Assembly (NCBI RefSeq): GCF_031769195.1
Contig: NZ_JAVHNP010000004.1
Span: forward strand, 124,001 to 188,000
Length of the DNA: 64,000 nt
Reading direction: 5' to 3'
DNA from: Vreelandella sp031769195
GTDB taxonomy: Bacteria > Pseudomonadota > Gammaproteobacteria > Pseudomonadales > Halomonadaceae
A model generated the notes under the pieces. The model was not told the DNA's origin. It saw nothing but the letters and a program-made list of their open reading frames with translations, and did no database searches. The first letter of the stretch is position 1. Every line of letters begins with the position of its first letter. Both the position numbers and the translations under genes were made by a program. This document shows, piece after piece, positions 33,115 to 41,886 of the stretch.

Positions 33115-34506
33115 CTAACGCCTTGATTCTTCGTTAAGTGAACGGCGAGCTATGGCAAATGCCATCAGTACGCTCACCGCGCTCGATAGCAGCAACGCCC
33201 CCACAAAAGGGCCTAAGGTAGGAATACTGCCAGGGAAACTGGCAGCGGTAATACCGGCCATCAGGCTGCCCTGACTGACCCAGCCGGGCAGCACCGCGCC
33301 GACAAATCCCGCCAGCCCACCGCTGATCGCCGCCAGGGGCGTCATACGCTTCCAGAGGCCAAGCAGTACCGGCACCACAATCGCGGCACATAATAAGTCT
33401 GCAATCAGAAACAGCCGCAGTACCGATAGGCCTTGTAAGGCAATCACGATCACCGGCACCATCAGCGCCACGGTTATCCAACGGGCTTTATTCAGCGCAC
33501 GGGCATCGTCACCGCTGGCCCATAGTGAGGCGATGCCGTTTTGGAGCGTATCCACGCTGGAGGTGACCAGCGTGACGGCCAGTACTAACGCGGGTAGTGT
33601 TATCCAGAAAGGCGCGCCGCTGAGCAGGGCAAAAAATGGCATTGGCGGGTCGCCCAGGTTAGCGCCACTCATGGCAGCCATCATGCCCACACCGCCAATC
33701 ACCATAATGACAAGCACCGTCATGCCGCCGCCCATCCAGGCCCCTTGTTCGAGGCTGGCGTTATCTTTAGCGGACCACACGCGCTGCCAGTAGCCTTGAT
33801 GAAATAGGTTAGCGGCCGTCACGGCAATCACTAGCGTTAACGCCACGCTAAGCGAACTGCTCATGGGTAAGGAAGGAAAAGCCGCGTTGTTAGGCATAGT
33901 GGGTAGTCGCCACAGTGTGACGCTAGCCACCGCCAGTAACAGCGCTAACAGCAGCCAAGCCTGCCAGCGGTCGGTGGCTAGGCTTGCCCGCAGCCCGCCC
34001 AACACGGTGTACAGTAACGTGGTCATCGCTACGCTGATAATGACCAGCGCAGGCGGTACATCTGATAGTAACGCGGTAATAGCGCCAATCGCCGTGAGTT
34101 CTGCGGCTAAAAAGCAGCCCATGTAAGCCACAGAGATCAGCGCCACAAAACGGCGGACTCCAGTGCCATAACAGGCCTGCGCAAATTCTGCGATACTGCG
34201 ACCTTCAGGCAGCGCTTGGCGTATTGTGGGTCCATAAAGGCCCAGCACAATAAACGGCAGGGCCGAACCAAGTGCATAGCCCAGTAGCGCTACCGGGCCA
34301 ACAAAAGCACCAATTTCTGGTGGGGCAAACAGAATCCACGCGCCCATACCGGACGCCAAGAAGGAGAGTCCAAGGGTCGACGCTGTTTGCGAGTTACGCG
34401 CGGTGACGTAGTCATCTAGCGAGCCGCCTCCAAAGCGTGCCCTAAGGCCTAAAAACGCAAAGCAGCACAAGGCTGCGCCTAATACAGCAGACGTTAGGTA
34501 TGGCAT
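33115..34506 (-). CDS. Sodium:solute symporter under TPP riboswitch, putative thiamine or precursor importer
   Basis: The 463-residue protein has about 13 hydrophobic spans and the SSS-family pattern (early ARNSQTASTLGLSFLASGMG, then the QGYWQRVWSAKDN region). The leader is a TPP riboswitch that ends at the start codon, so the gene is turned off by thiamine pyrophosphate. That points to import of thiamine or a pyrimidine/thiazole precursor; SSS members with THI elements have been named ThiV in comparative studies. Exact substrate is inferred from regulation only. It is a single gene, with no thi biosynthesis genes in view. Confidence 0.85.
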   Translation of the reverse strand: MPYLTSAVLGAALCCFAFLGLRARFGGGSLDDYVTARNSQTASTLGLSFLASGMGAWILFAPPEIGAFVGPVALLGYALGSALPFIVLGLYGPTIRQALPEGRSIAEFAQACYGTGVRRFVALISVAYMGCFLAAELTAIGAITALLSDVPPALVIISVAMTTLLYTVLGGLRASLATDRWQAWLLLALLLAVASVTLWRLPTMPNNAAFPSLPMSSSLSVALTLVIAVTAANLFHQGYWQRVWSAKDNASLEQGAWMGGGMTVLVIMVIGGVGMMAAMSGANLGDPPMPFFALLSGAPFWITLPALVLAVTLVTSSVDTLQNGIASLWASGDDARALNKARWITVALMVPVIVIALQGLSVLRLFLIADLLCAAIVVPVLLGLWKRMTPLAAISGGLAGFVGAVLPGWVSQGSLMAGITAASFPGSIPTLGPFVGALLLSSAVSVLMAFAIARRSLNEESRR

Positions 34507-34596
34507 GTCGCACTTCCTCCGCCGGTACGAACCGGATCAGGTTCCAGGGTCTGCGTAATGCGCATTCTCAGCCCGTTGTGGGCTCCCCTGGCGACA
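34506..34596 (-). promoter_or_regulatory. TPP riboswitch (THI element) overlapping the start region
   Basis: Read on the minus strand, the leader has the conserved THI blocks in order: GGGGAGCC, GGCTGAGA, ACCC, GAACCTGATCCGG and TACCGGCGGAGGAAG. P1 forms between TGTCGC (34591-34596) and GCGACA (34506-34511). The ribosome site GGAGGAAG at 34513-34520 lies in the 3' part of the aptamer, and the last base of P1 is the A of the ATG. Binding of TPP should therefore hide both ribosome site and start codon, giving translational control. Confidence 0.92.
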
Positions 34597-34655
34597 GTGA
34601 ATGAGGGCGCTATCCTCAATCAAAGTAGCGCCTTAGTAAAGCCTTACGATACTTA

Positions 34656-35255
34656 TTAGATGGGTTCTTCAGGCTTTTTGGGAACCCGCCCCATGAGATA
34701 AAACTCTGGGTTGGGCGGCGTTCCCGCTAAGGTGACTAAGCGATTCGACATGCCAAAAAACGCAGCAATCGCGCCTATGTCCCAGCAGTCCTCTAGGCTA
34801 AAGCCAACCTCCTCTAAACGGCGTTGCCACTGTGACGAAAACTCCCCCACATCGATCGCGCTATGCAGGGCAAAATCGAGCATACAGCGATGGCGTTCAC
34901 TGAGTCCCGCTACCCGATGATTAATAGCGATATTATCTGCCAGCAGTGGATCTTTACTGTAAATACGCACGAGCGCCCCGTGGGCCACCACACAGTACAA
35001 GCAACGGTTGCGGGCACTGGTCGCCACCACAATCATCTCTTTTTCAGCTTTGGTGAGCGTATCTGACTCACGCTCCATCAGCGCATCGTGGTAAGCAAAG
35101 AAGGCACGAAACTCCGCTGGCCGATGGGCCAACATGAGAAACACATTCGGCACAAACCCGGCTTTTTCTTGAACGGCCAGCATGGCCTCTCGAATATCGC
35201 TGGGCACATCCTCTAGCGTTTCAGGCAGTTTAAAACGACTAATCGCGGCAGACAT
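34656..35255 (-). CDS. Peroxidase-related enzyme, AhpD/carboxymuconolactone decarboxylase family
   Basis: The 199-residue protein has the AhpD-like CLYCVVAHG motif near residue 85, with the Cys-x-x-Cys and His of this redox group, followed by the HRVAGLSERHRCMLDFA block of the uncharacterised peroxidase-related subfamily. Such proteins use the CxxC pair for thiol-dependent peroxide or disulfide chemistry. AAGGTG lies upstream of the ATG. It is upstream of the riboswitch-controlled symporter on the same strand, 59 bp from the riboswitch, but the riboswitch suggests a separate control unit. Confidence 0.85.
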   Translation of the reverse strand: MSAAISRFKLPETLEDVPSDIREAMLAVQEKAGFVPNVFLMLAHRPAEFRAFFAYHDALMERESDTLTKAEKEMIVVATSARNRCLYCVVAHGALVRIYSKDPLLADNIAINHRVAGLSERHRCMLDFALHSAIDVGEFSSQWQRRLEEVGFSLEDCWDIGAIAAFFGMSNRLVTLAGTPPNPEFYLMGRVPKKPEEPI

Positions 35256-35442
35256 TGGCGCACCTTTTTTGTTGTGTGGAGTGTTGTAGGGTTGATAGCA
35301 AAAGTCCGTTTAAAAAGAGTAGTAACAAATTGCTAACTAAAGAGTCTTTCAATACGCCTTAACGCTCGCCATACTCTTAATGAACTTATGTCATAAGAGC
35401 CGTACGCTACTAGCAAAGCGGTGCATTAACAGGGAAACCACC

Positions 35443-36132
35443 ATGTCTTACTCTGAAGCAAAAGAGCACACGCCAGGGCGTTTGCATGAACTCTTCGCGG
35501 ACCCTTACCGTGCGTTCGAAAACGATACGGATGAGCGCCAGCTGCATATCCGTATCATGCTTCACACGTTGCTTGCCCGTCCTATGCAGCGGGGGCAGGT
35601 AACGCTGCGTGTGATTCACGGTTGGGAAAACGGCGGATTTGAACCCGCCGACCTGCAGCACGCTGACTTCTCGCTGCGCAGCCTTGAAGACTTTGACGTT
35701 GCCGTTGAGCGCTTTGCCAAGGCAGCCCGGCAGAATGCACCGCTGCCTGCTGACAGCACGGCGATCTTAGCGGCTCCGCTGGCGAATGCCATTGCCGATG
35801 CCCAGGCGGAGGGCAAATCCCTCACCGAAGATATCCGTGAAACGCCAGCACGCTGGCCTGCCTTTGAGGGCGGGCTGGCGCTTTACACGCTGTTTAAGAT
35901 GTATCACCGCCTGGTCTACGGCGAAGATGACACCTATCGCTGCTCGCAATGCGATACGCCCCATGGCCCGCGTGAGATACACGAGTTCCATCTGGAAGAG
36001 GGCGAATTCGCTCTACTGGCTCCATTAAACGAACAGCCTGACGCTCCGTACCTGGTGGTACTGCACGAAAGTCAGCTCGGTCCTATCAAGCAATTACTGT
36101 CCAGTAGTCTACCGCTGTTTGAACACTTTTAA
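35443..36132 (+). CDS. Uncharacterised soluble protein with a CxxC half-ribbon
   Basis: I do not recognise a family. From the ATG at 35443 the protein has 229 residues, acidic overall, with no signal peptide or membrane span. The first half is helical (LHELFADPYRAFENDTDER and so on); the second half has CSQCDTPHGPREIHEFH near residue 167, which offers Cys and His ligands for a metal. The longer frame starts at 35380, but 35443 follows AGGGAAA. It is flanked by a convergent mmsA gene 54 bp away. A soluble, single-gene protein of unknown role. Confidence 0.75.
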   Translation: MSYSEAKEHTPGRLHELFADPYRAFENDTDERQLHIRIMLHTLLARPMQRGQVTLRVIHGWENGGFEPADLQHADFSLRSLEDFDVAVERFAKAARQNAPLPADSTAILAAPLANAIADAQAEGKSLTEDIRETPARWPAFEGGLALYTLFKMYHRLVYGEDDTYRCSQCDTPHGPREIHEFHLEEGEFALLAPLNEQPDAPYLVVLHESQLGPIKQLLSSSLPLFEHF

Positions 36133-36186
36133 TGCCTAACCCCCCTTCTCCCAGCAGGAGGAAGAAGGGGGAATGTATGCGCTCGC

Positions 36187-37683
36187 TTATAGCGATATCG
36201 TACTGTTAATACCGCTAGAGACGTTTTCAGGCTCAAACCAACGGGCAGTGACCGTTTTGGTTTGTGTCCAAAAAGCAATGGCTTGCTTACCGTTGGGCCC
36301 TAGGTCACCCAGTTTAGACGCCCGCGAGCCGGTAAAGCTGAAGTACGCCACGGGCACCGGAATCGGCACGTTGATGCCGATTTGGCCCACATCGATATCG
36401 GTCTCAAACCGCCGCGCCACCCAGCCTGAATTGGTAAAAATAGACGTGCCGTTACCGTTTGGATTGGCGTTAATGAACGCAATAGCCTCATCGAGTGTTT
36501 CTACGTTCACTACGCACAGTACCGGGCCGAAAATCTCTTCGCGATAAATGGTCATGTCTGCCGTGACATCGGCAAACAGCGTAGGCCCGACGAAGTTACC
36601 GTTTGGATAGCCTTCCACCGTATAGCCGCGCCCGTCCACCAGCAGCGTCGCGCCCTCTTTTTCACCTGCTGTAATCAAGCGCTCCACACGCTCCTTAGCC
36701 TGCGGAGAGACCAGCGGACCTAAATCTGCCTCGCGCTGGGTGCCTGGCCCTACGGTCATACCGCGCGCCCCGGCCTCAATATCTTTGATCCACTCGCGTG
36801 CTTCGCCCACCAGTACCACCACCGAATTGGCCATGCAGCGCTGGCCTGCTGCGCCAAATGCCGAGCCTAGTAAGCTGTCAATCGCTTGGCTGCGGTTGGC
36901 GTCGGGCATGACAACACAGTGGTTTTTCGCCCCCATCATCGCCTGCATACGCTTGCCTGCGGCTGCGGCGCGGTTATACAGCAGCGAACCAACGTGGGTG
37001 GAGCCAATAAAGGAGAGTGCTTTGATGTCTTGATGGTCAGCGATTTGATTCGCCACATCGGGGCCACCGTGTACCACGTTCAAGACACCCGCAGGCAGCC
37101 CCGCCTCGTGGGCCAGCTCCACCAAGCGCATGGTGGAGCTTGGGTCTTGCTCGGAAGGCTTGAGCACAAACGTATTGCCCGTTGCAATGGCCAGCGGGAA
37201 CATAAAACACGGCAACATAATCGGGAAGTTAAATGCGGTAATACCGGCCCCTACGCCAAGTGGCTGGTGCATGGTGTACACATCCACTTCATTGGCGGCG
37301 TTTTCCGCCAGCTCACCTAGCTGCAGCGAGGTAATCGAGCACGCATGCTCCACCACTTCCAAGCCGCGACCAACCTCTCCTTCGGCATCGGGTAGGGTTT
37401 TACCGTGCTCTTCAGTAATCAGCGCCGCAAGCTCGCCCGTATGCTCACGAATCAGCGCCTGTAGCTTGAGCATGATACGCATGCGCTTACCCAACGGTAC
37501 CTTACGCCACTCTTTAAAGGCTGTTTTGGCACTGGCAATGGCGCGCTCGACCTCTTCTGAGGTACAGAAGGGAACGCGGGCCACCACCTCTTGGGTCGCC
37601 GGATTCACCACGTCTCGCCACTCCTGGCTTGCTGACATCACCGGCTGGCCATCGATATACATCGGTATTTCGCGAACGGACAT
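36187..37683 (-). CDS. mmsA: CoA-acylating methylmalonate-semialdehyde dehydrogenase
   Basis: The enzyme oxidises methylmalonate or malonate semialdehyde with NAD and CoA to propionyl-CoA or acetyl-CoA, in valine, inositol and beta-alanine breakdown. The 498-residue product has the ALDH catalytic Cys283 in GQRCMANS, the cofactor segment FNFP (151-154), and MGAKNH in place of the usual glutamate motif, as expected for the CoA-dependent branch. The long frame extends to 37863, but the ATG at 37683 has GAGGAA seven bases upstream and gives the usual length. No mmsB or transaminase gene is adjacent. Confidence 0.93.
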   Translation of the reverse strand: MSVREIPMYIDGQPVMSASQEWRDVVNPATQEVVARVPFCTSEEVERAIASAKTAFKEWRKVPLGKRMRIMLKLQALIREHTGELAALITEEHGKTLPDAEGEVGRGLEVVEHACSITSLQLGELAENAANEVDVYTMHQPLGVGAGITAFNFPIMLPCFMFPLAIATGNTFVLKPSEQDPSSTMRLVELAHEAGLPAGVLNVVHGGPDVANQIADHQDIKALSFIGSTHVGSLLYNRAAAAGKRMQAMMGAKNHCVVMPDANRSQAIDSLLGSAFGAAGQRCMANSVVVLVGEAREWIKDIEAGARGMTVGPGTQREADLGPLVSPQAKERVERLITAGEKEGATLLVDGRGYTVEGYPNGNFVGPTLFADVTADMTIYREEIFGPVLCVVNVETLDEAIAFINANPNGNGTSIFTNSGWVARRFETDIDVGQIGINVPIPVPVAYFSFTGSRASKLGDLGPNGKQAIAFWTQTKTVTARWFEPENVSSGINSTISL

Positions 37684-37908
37684 GACGTTTTTCCTCATGG
37701 TTATGTTTGTTATGGAATCTGTTTGGGAACCAATAGGGTATATCAGCAAGTTGACGTAAACGTCAATTAGCCACTGGATAAAGATAAAACCCGCGACCAA
37801 ACGCAATTTGCCTTTCCCTCTCGGCAGCGGCCTCGCTATGCTGAGACTGTTGCGTATCAGCACTCACCTTCGTGAGATGCGCTGTGGTGATCACACAAGG
37901 AGGCATCC

Positions 37909-38970
37909 ATGCAGACGTTTAGCTGTCGCTGCGGTAATCCGCTGTTTTTTGAAAACACTCACTGTTTGGCCTGCGAATCTGAAGTTGGCTGGTGCCCTGC
38001 CTGTAGCAACATTGTTTCTCTCGAACCGTTGGGTAATGGCGGTTATCAGTGCAGCCACGAGGGCTGTGGCACCGCGCTGATGAAGTGCCATAACTACGCC
38101 GTCGAAAATGTCTGTAACCGGATGGTGGTGATGGCAGAGGGGCATGCGGACACGCTATGCGACTGCTGCCGCTACAATGATGTGATCCCCGATCTGGACA
38201 TTGAGGGCAACCGTGAGCGCTGGGCGGCGCTTGAAGGAGCAAAACGGCGGCTGTTTCATACGTTGGATTTGTTGAAGCTCCCCCACGGCATTGAGGGAGA
38301 ACCTATTCGCGTGCCGCTCAGCTTCTCGTTTATGGCCGATGCCCTCCCCGACCAGGGGCTGTGGCGCTCCACGGCCAGTCAAGAGAAGGTCTACACCGGC
38401 CATGCCAATGGGCACATCACCATCAATGTTAAAGAAGCCGATGACGTTGAACGTGAGCGCCTGCGGGTTGATATGAACGAGTCCCACCGGACGTTGATAG
38501 GCCATTTTCGCCATGAAGTGGGACATTACTACTGGGATGTCCTGGTGAAAGACCAGGATGAAGCCGCCAGCTGCCGTATCTTTGGCGATCACAACAACCC
38601 CACCTACGGCGATGCGTTAGAGCAGTATTATCAGCAAGGAGCACCCGCCGATTGGCCGACACGTTTCATTTCTGCATACGCTTCCATGCATCCCTGGGAA
38701 GATTTTGCAGAGACGTTTGCGTTCTATCTCGATATGGTGGCCGTGTTAGATACAGCGCTGCATATGGGTCTTGCCCGCGTGGAGTACGATGGCACGCTGG
38801 ACAGCATGCTACGGGCGTTTCATCAGGTAGGCATGGCGGTGAACGAGCTAAATCGTGACATGGGTTTACTGGATTTAGCTCCGGGTGTGATTGCTCCCGC
38901 CGTGAGAGAGAAGCTGGCGTATCTGCATCAGTTAATCCAAAACGCCAGCGCCAGCTCTCGGATTAATTAG
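37909..38970 (+). CDS. Zinc-ribbon metallopeptidase (putative zinc-binding metallopeptidase family)
   Basis: The 353-residue protein begins with zinc-ribbon pairs (CRCG, CLAC and CPAC in the first 35 residues, more Cys to about 87) and has an HEVGH active-site motif at 202-206, with WEDFAETFAFYLD downstream supplying the third ligand. This matches the zinc-binding metallopeptidase family (Pfam Peptidase_Mx) that is often found beside ATP-grasp, alpha-E and transglutaminase genes, as here. AAGGAGG lies five bases before the ATG. Its stop codon interlocks with that of the alpha-E gene. It could process the product or substrate of the neighbouring ligase system; that is inference. Confidence 0.85.
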   Translation: MQTFSCRCGNPLFFENTHCLACESEVGWCPACSNIVSLEPLGNGGYQCSHEGCGTALMKCHNYAVENVCNRMVVMAEGHADTLCDCCRYNDVIPDLDIEGNRERWAALEGAKRRLFHTLDLLKLPHGIEGEPIRVPLSFSFMADALPDQGLWRSTASQEKVYTGHANGHITINVKEADDVERERLRVDMNESHRTLIGHFRHEVGHYYWDVLVKDQDEAASCRIFGDHNNPTYGDALEQYYQQGAPADWPTRFISAYASMHPWEDFAETFAFYLDMVAVLDTALHMGLARVEYDGTLDSMLRAFHQVGMAVNELNRDMGLLDLAPGVIAPAVREKLAYLHQLIQNASASSRIN

Positions 38971-39965
38971 TCGTTATCGTGATCTCCCGCGTGGCTTTGG
39001 CTTTGTCGCTGAGTCACTCGGGGGACGCTATCGGCATTCACAAAATAGGTGGCACTTAGCGTGTCATGGATGGCCGCAAAACCAATTTGCAGCTCGTCCA
39101 CAAAGGCGTGCAGCTTACTTGGCGAATGCGCCAGCGCCTGAATATCCGCATCTACCACATCCGCCCTTACCAAAGATACCGTCGCCGCCACACGGTCCTG
39201 GCGAGGCAGCAGCTGTAGCTCATGCCCCAAGGTTTCTAAACTGCAGGCAATGGAACGTGGCAAATGTGGGTCTTGCAGCAAAAAGCGCAGAACATCGGGG
39301 CCACGCACACGTAGGCGCACCTGCTGACGATACATCTGATACGCCGTGAGCGATTTCAGCACGCTCATCCACTGCAAGTTTTCAAATGGCAACAGCTCTT
39401 CAGGGTTTTGGGGCAACAAGCTTGCCGAGCGTACATCGACAATGCGCGTGGTCATATCAGCGCGCTCCAACTGCCTGCCCAACTTAATAAACGTACGCGC
39501 AGGGCCGTGACTCAACGTCCCTTCAATTAACCCTGTGAGCGTTTGGCAGCCGCGAATAACGTTCTTTAAGAACGCATCACGACGCCGTGGACTGACCCCG
39601 TTTTCTGCATGGTCTGCCACGCTGAGATACAGCTGATTCACCTCTTCCCAAATTTCCCGCGGTACTACATCGCGAGTGGTACGCAAGTTTTCCCGCGCGC
39701 TGGCTAATGCCGACAGAATGGAACTGCCGTTTTGCGCATCAGCACATAAAAAATGCACGACATTGCGCTCATCAAAGCTGGTATGACGGGCATTGAACGC
39801 TTCAAGCGTACCGGTCATTTCAATCAGCGGTGCCCAGCCAAGTGGCAAATGGCGGGGCAAATCAAGCATCAAATGGCTGTTAACACTTAACAGCCGCGCG
39901 GTGTCTTCGGCCCGCTCAATATAGCGCGCCATCCAGTAAAGATTTTCTGCTACGCGTGACAGCAT
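38967..39965 (-). CDS. Alpha-E domain protein
   Basis: The 332-residue all-helical protein starts MLSRVAENLYWMARYIERAEDTARLL, split here as LSRVAENLYWMARYIERA, the mark of the alpha-E domain. In known neighbourhoods alpha-E is always next to, or fused with, a circularly permuted ATP-grasp protein, and is thought to bind the ligase or its product. The frame is open to 40010; I start at the ATG at 39965, after AAGGAG, four bases past the ATP-grasp stop. It ends 4 bp into the stop of the convergent metallopeptidase gene. Confidence 0.88.
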   Translation of the reverse strand: MLSRVAENLYWMARYIERAEDTARLLSVNSHLMLDLPRHLPLGWAPLIEMTGTLEAFNARHTSFDERNVVHFLCADAQNGSSILSALASARENLRTTRDVVPREIWEEVNQLYLSVADHAENGVSPRRRDAFLKNVIRGCQTLTGLIEGTLSHGPARTFIKLGRQLERADMTTRIVDVRSASLLPQNPEELLPFENLQWMSVLKSLTAYQMYRQQVRLRVRGPDVLRFLLQDPHLPRSIACSLETLGHELQLLPRQDRVAATVSLVRADVVDADIQALAHSPSKLHAFVDELQIGFAAIHDTLSATYFVNADSVPRVTQRQSQSHAGDHDND

Positions 39966-39969
39966 GGCG

Positions 39970-41454
39970 CTAGGCTCCTTTCTGCTCAGCGGCACCTGCC
40001 GCGTTCTCATCGGTTTCGACGATCCACGTATCTTTACTACCGCCGCCTTGGGAAGAGTTCACGACCAGCGAGCCTTCTACAAGGGCAACGCGCGTGAGCC
40101 CGCCGGTGGTGACGTGGGTTTCAGGGCCTGACAAAATAAACGGACGAAGGTCAACGTGACGCGGCTGAGGCAAGCCGTTGGCAAGCGTAGGCGTGGTAGA
40201 CAACGCCAACGTAGGCTGCGCCATGTAGTTACGTGGGTTGGCTTTAATTAACCGGGCAAATTCGTCACGCGTCTCTTTGGTGGAGCGTGGGCCAATCAGC
40301 ATGCCATAGCCGCCCGACTCGTTGGCAGGCTTCACCACCAGCTCATCTAAGTGGTCTAGTACATACTTGCGATCATCTTCAAACATACACAGGTAGCTGG
40401 GTACGTTAGGGATTAACGGCTCCTGGTCGAGATAGTAGCGGATGATGTCAGGTACAAAGGCATACACCACTTTGTCATCTGCCACGCCTGCCCCAGGCGC
40501 ATTAGCCAGCGCCACCTTGCCCGCACGCCAAGAGCGCATTAAGCCTGGTACGCCTAACATGGAGTGTGGATTAAAGACCTCGGGGTCTAAAAATTCATCA
40601 TCAACCCGGCGATAAATCACGTCCACGCGGCGCAGGCCCTCAACAGTGCGCATATAAACAACGTCATCGTCATCGACTAGCAGGTCGCTCCCCTGCACCA
40701 GCTCTACCCCCATTTGCTGGGCGAGATAAGCGTGCTCAAAGTACGCTGAATTATAAATCCCAGGAGTCAGCACCACGACTTGAGGATCATCACCCGGGCG
40801 GGGCGACATAGCGGCTAGCATGTCGTAGAGCTGAGCTACATAGTCATCGACCGGTAAAATTTTGCCTGATGCAAACAGCTCTGGCAGCACGCGCTTTGTC
40901 ACGTTGCGGTTTTCCAACATATAGGAAACGCCCGACGGAATTCGCAGGTTGTCCTCTAAGACATACAGCGTGCCATCGCCGCCGCGAACGAGATCAGATC
41001 CACAAATGTGGGCCCATACGCCATGAGGAGGGTTAATGCCCACACACTGAGGGCGGAAATTGGCCGACTGGGCCAGTACTTCAGCCGGTAGTACTTTATC
41101 TTTAATGACTTTCTGATCGTGGTAGAGATCATCAATAAATAAATTAAGCGCTTGAACGCGCTGCTTTAAACCTGCCTCAGTTTTACGCCACTCATTGGCC
41201 GGTATAATTCTTGGTACAATATCGAACGGCCATGCTCGGTCAATCATGGCCCCTTCTGAATAGACGGTAAACGTAATCCCCATGGTACGAATGGCGATTT
41301 CAGCCGCCGTTTTACGCTCGGCTAACTCTTCTGCGCTGAAATGAGCCAACATGTTACACAGCTCATCTGCGGAGGCACGTGGCTTGCCCGGTGCCGCTAA
41401 CAGTTCATCGTAAAAATCACGGCACGCATAGTTATTCCAATCTACTTGGCTCAT
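39970..41454 (-). CDS. Circularly permuted type 2 ATP-grasp ligase
   Basis: The 494-residue protein belongs to the circularly permuted ATP-grasp family, predicted to form amide or peptide bonds using ATP. The nucleotide and metal motifs are present: VLEDNLRIPSG (165-175), HAYLAQQMG, RRVDDEFLDP, and the lysine and glycine-rich loop VVKPANESGGYG (373-384). So this copy is likely catalytic. AGGAGAG precedes the ATG. It is first in an operon with the alpha-E gene, separated by 4 bp, and a sigma-54 promoter match lies 100 bp upstream with NtrC-like sites beyond it. Confidence 0.9.
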   Translation of the reverse strand: MSQVDWNNYACRDFYDELLAAPGKPRASADELCNMLAHFSAEELAERKTAAEIAIRTMGITFTVYSEGAMIDRAWPFDIVPRIIPANEWRKTEAGLKQRVQALNLFIDDLYHDQKVIKDKVLPAEVLAQSANFRPQCVGINPPHGVWAHICGSDLVRGGDGTLYVLEDNLRIPSGVSYMLENRNVTKRVLPELFASGKILPVDDYVAQLYDMLAAMSPRPGDDPQVVVLTPGIYNSAYFEHAYLAQQMGVELVQGSDLLVDDDDVVYMRTVEGLRRVDVIYRRVDDEFLDPEVFNPHSMLGVPGLMRSWRAGKVALANAPGAGVADDKVVYAFVPDIIRYYLDQEPLIPNVPSYLCMFEDDRKYVLDHLDELVVKPANESGGYGMLIGPRSTKETRDEFARLIKANPRNYMAQPTLALSTTPTLANGLPQPRHVDLRPFILSGPETHVTTGGLTRVALVEGSLVVNSSQGGGSKDTWIVETDENAAGAAEQKGA

Positions 41455-41553
41455 GGGCGCTCTCCTGGCGCTAGGGTGGAAGCGGCAACTTCCTTAATTC
41501 ATTAGTGTAGGCCTGCCGCGTGCAATGTACGTAGCAACTTGACTATATAAACA

Positions 41554-41569
41554 CGCAAAACTCGTACCA
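41554..41569 (-). promoter_or_regulatory. Candidate sigma-54 promoter of the ATP-grasp/alpha-E operon
   Basis: Read on the minus strand the sequence is TGGTACG-AGTT-TTGCG, with the invariant GG and GC exactly ten bases apart. It matches the TGGCACG-N4-TTGCW consensus at all but two positions. Predicted transcript start is near 41543, leaving about 90 bases of leader before the ATP-grasp ATG at 41454. The two NtrC-like dyads lie about 160 bp further upstream, the usual enhancer distance. Confidence 0.7.
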
Positions 41570-41697
41570 TATTCCCCGTTATTTCAACGTTCAATCAGCT
41601 TTTGGCCGCTTCAAAACTAGCGTTTATACCTAACTCCGCCTTTTTTTATGCGCTCAGGGACTTAAAGTGCACTTTTTAATCCCTACCAAGGCCACAA

Positions 41698-41736
41698 AGC
41701 ACCAAAACAGTGCAACAAAATTAACATTTTTGGTGC
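41698..41736. promoter_or_regulatory. NtrC-like enhancer sites
   Basis: The dyad GCACCAAAACAGTGC (41699-41713, in AGCACCAAAACAGTGCA) matches the NtrC consensus TGCACCA-N3-TGGTGCA at most positions. A facing half-site TTTTGGTGC at 41728-41736 pairs with GCACCAAAA of the first site as a longer inverted repeat. Further out, AAAGTGCACTTT (41664-41675) is a separate perfect palindrome. The stretch 41455-41886 is otherwise AT-rich, has no ORF I would accept, and separates the two divergent operons of the cluster. Confidence 0.6.
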
Positions 41737-41886
41737 GATAACAATTTTCCACACTCTTTAAACGCCTTTATTCATATTGCAGCTGCAAAAAAGTTCAACT
41801 CCAACGATACTTCTGGTTACTTATCTTCTTAACCGACGCTCTATTTTTTCAGCGCGGTTACTATTGGCTTTTTTTGAGGGTGGCTC

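Noticed and set aside
34606..34632. GGCGCTA/TAGCGCC hairpin upstream of the TPP riboswitch
   Set aside because: A 7-bp stem with a long loop and no U-tract on the minus strand; too weak to name as the terminator of the peroxidase-related gene.
41656..41671. Second sigma-54-like GG-N10-GC element, plus strand
   Set aside because: Only the core dinucleotides fit well; it lies before rather than after the NtrC-like dyads and 215 bp before the transglutaminase ATG. Not strong enough to call.
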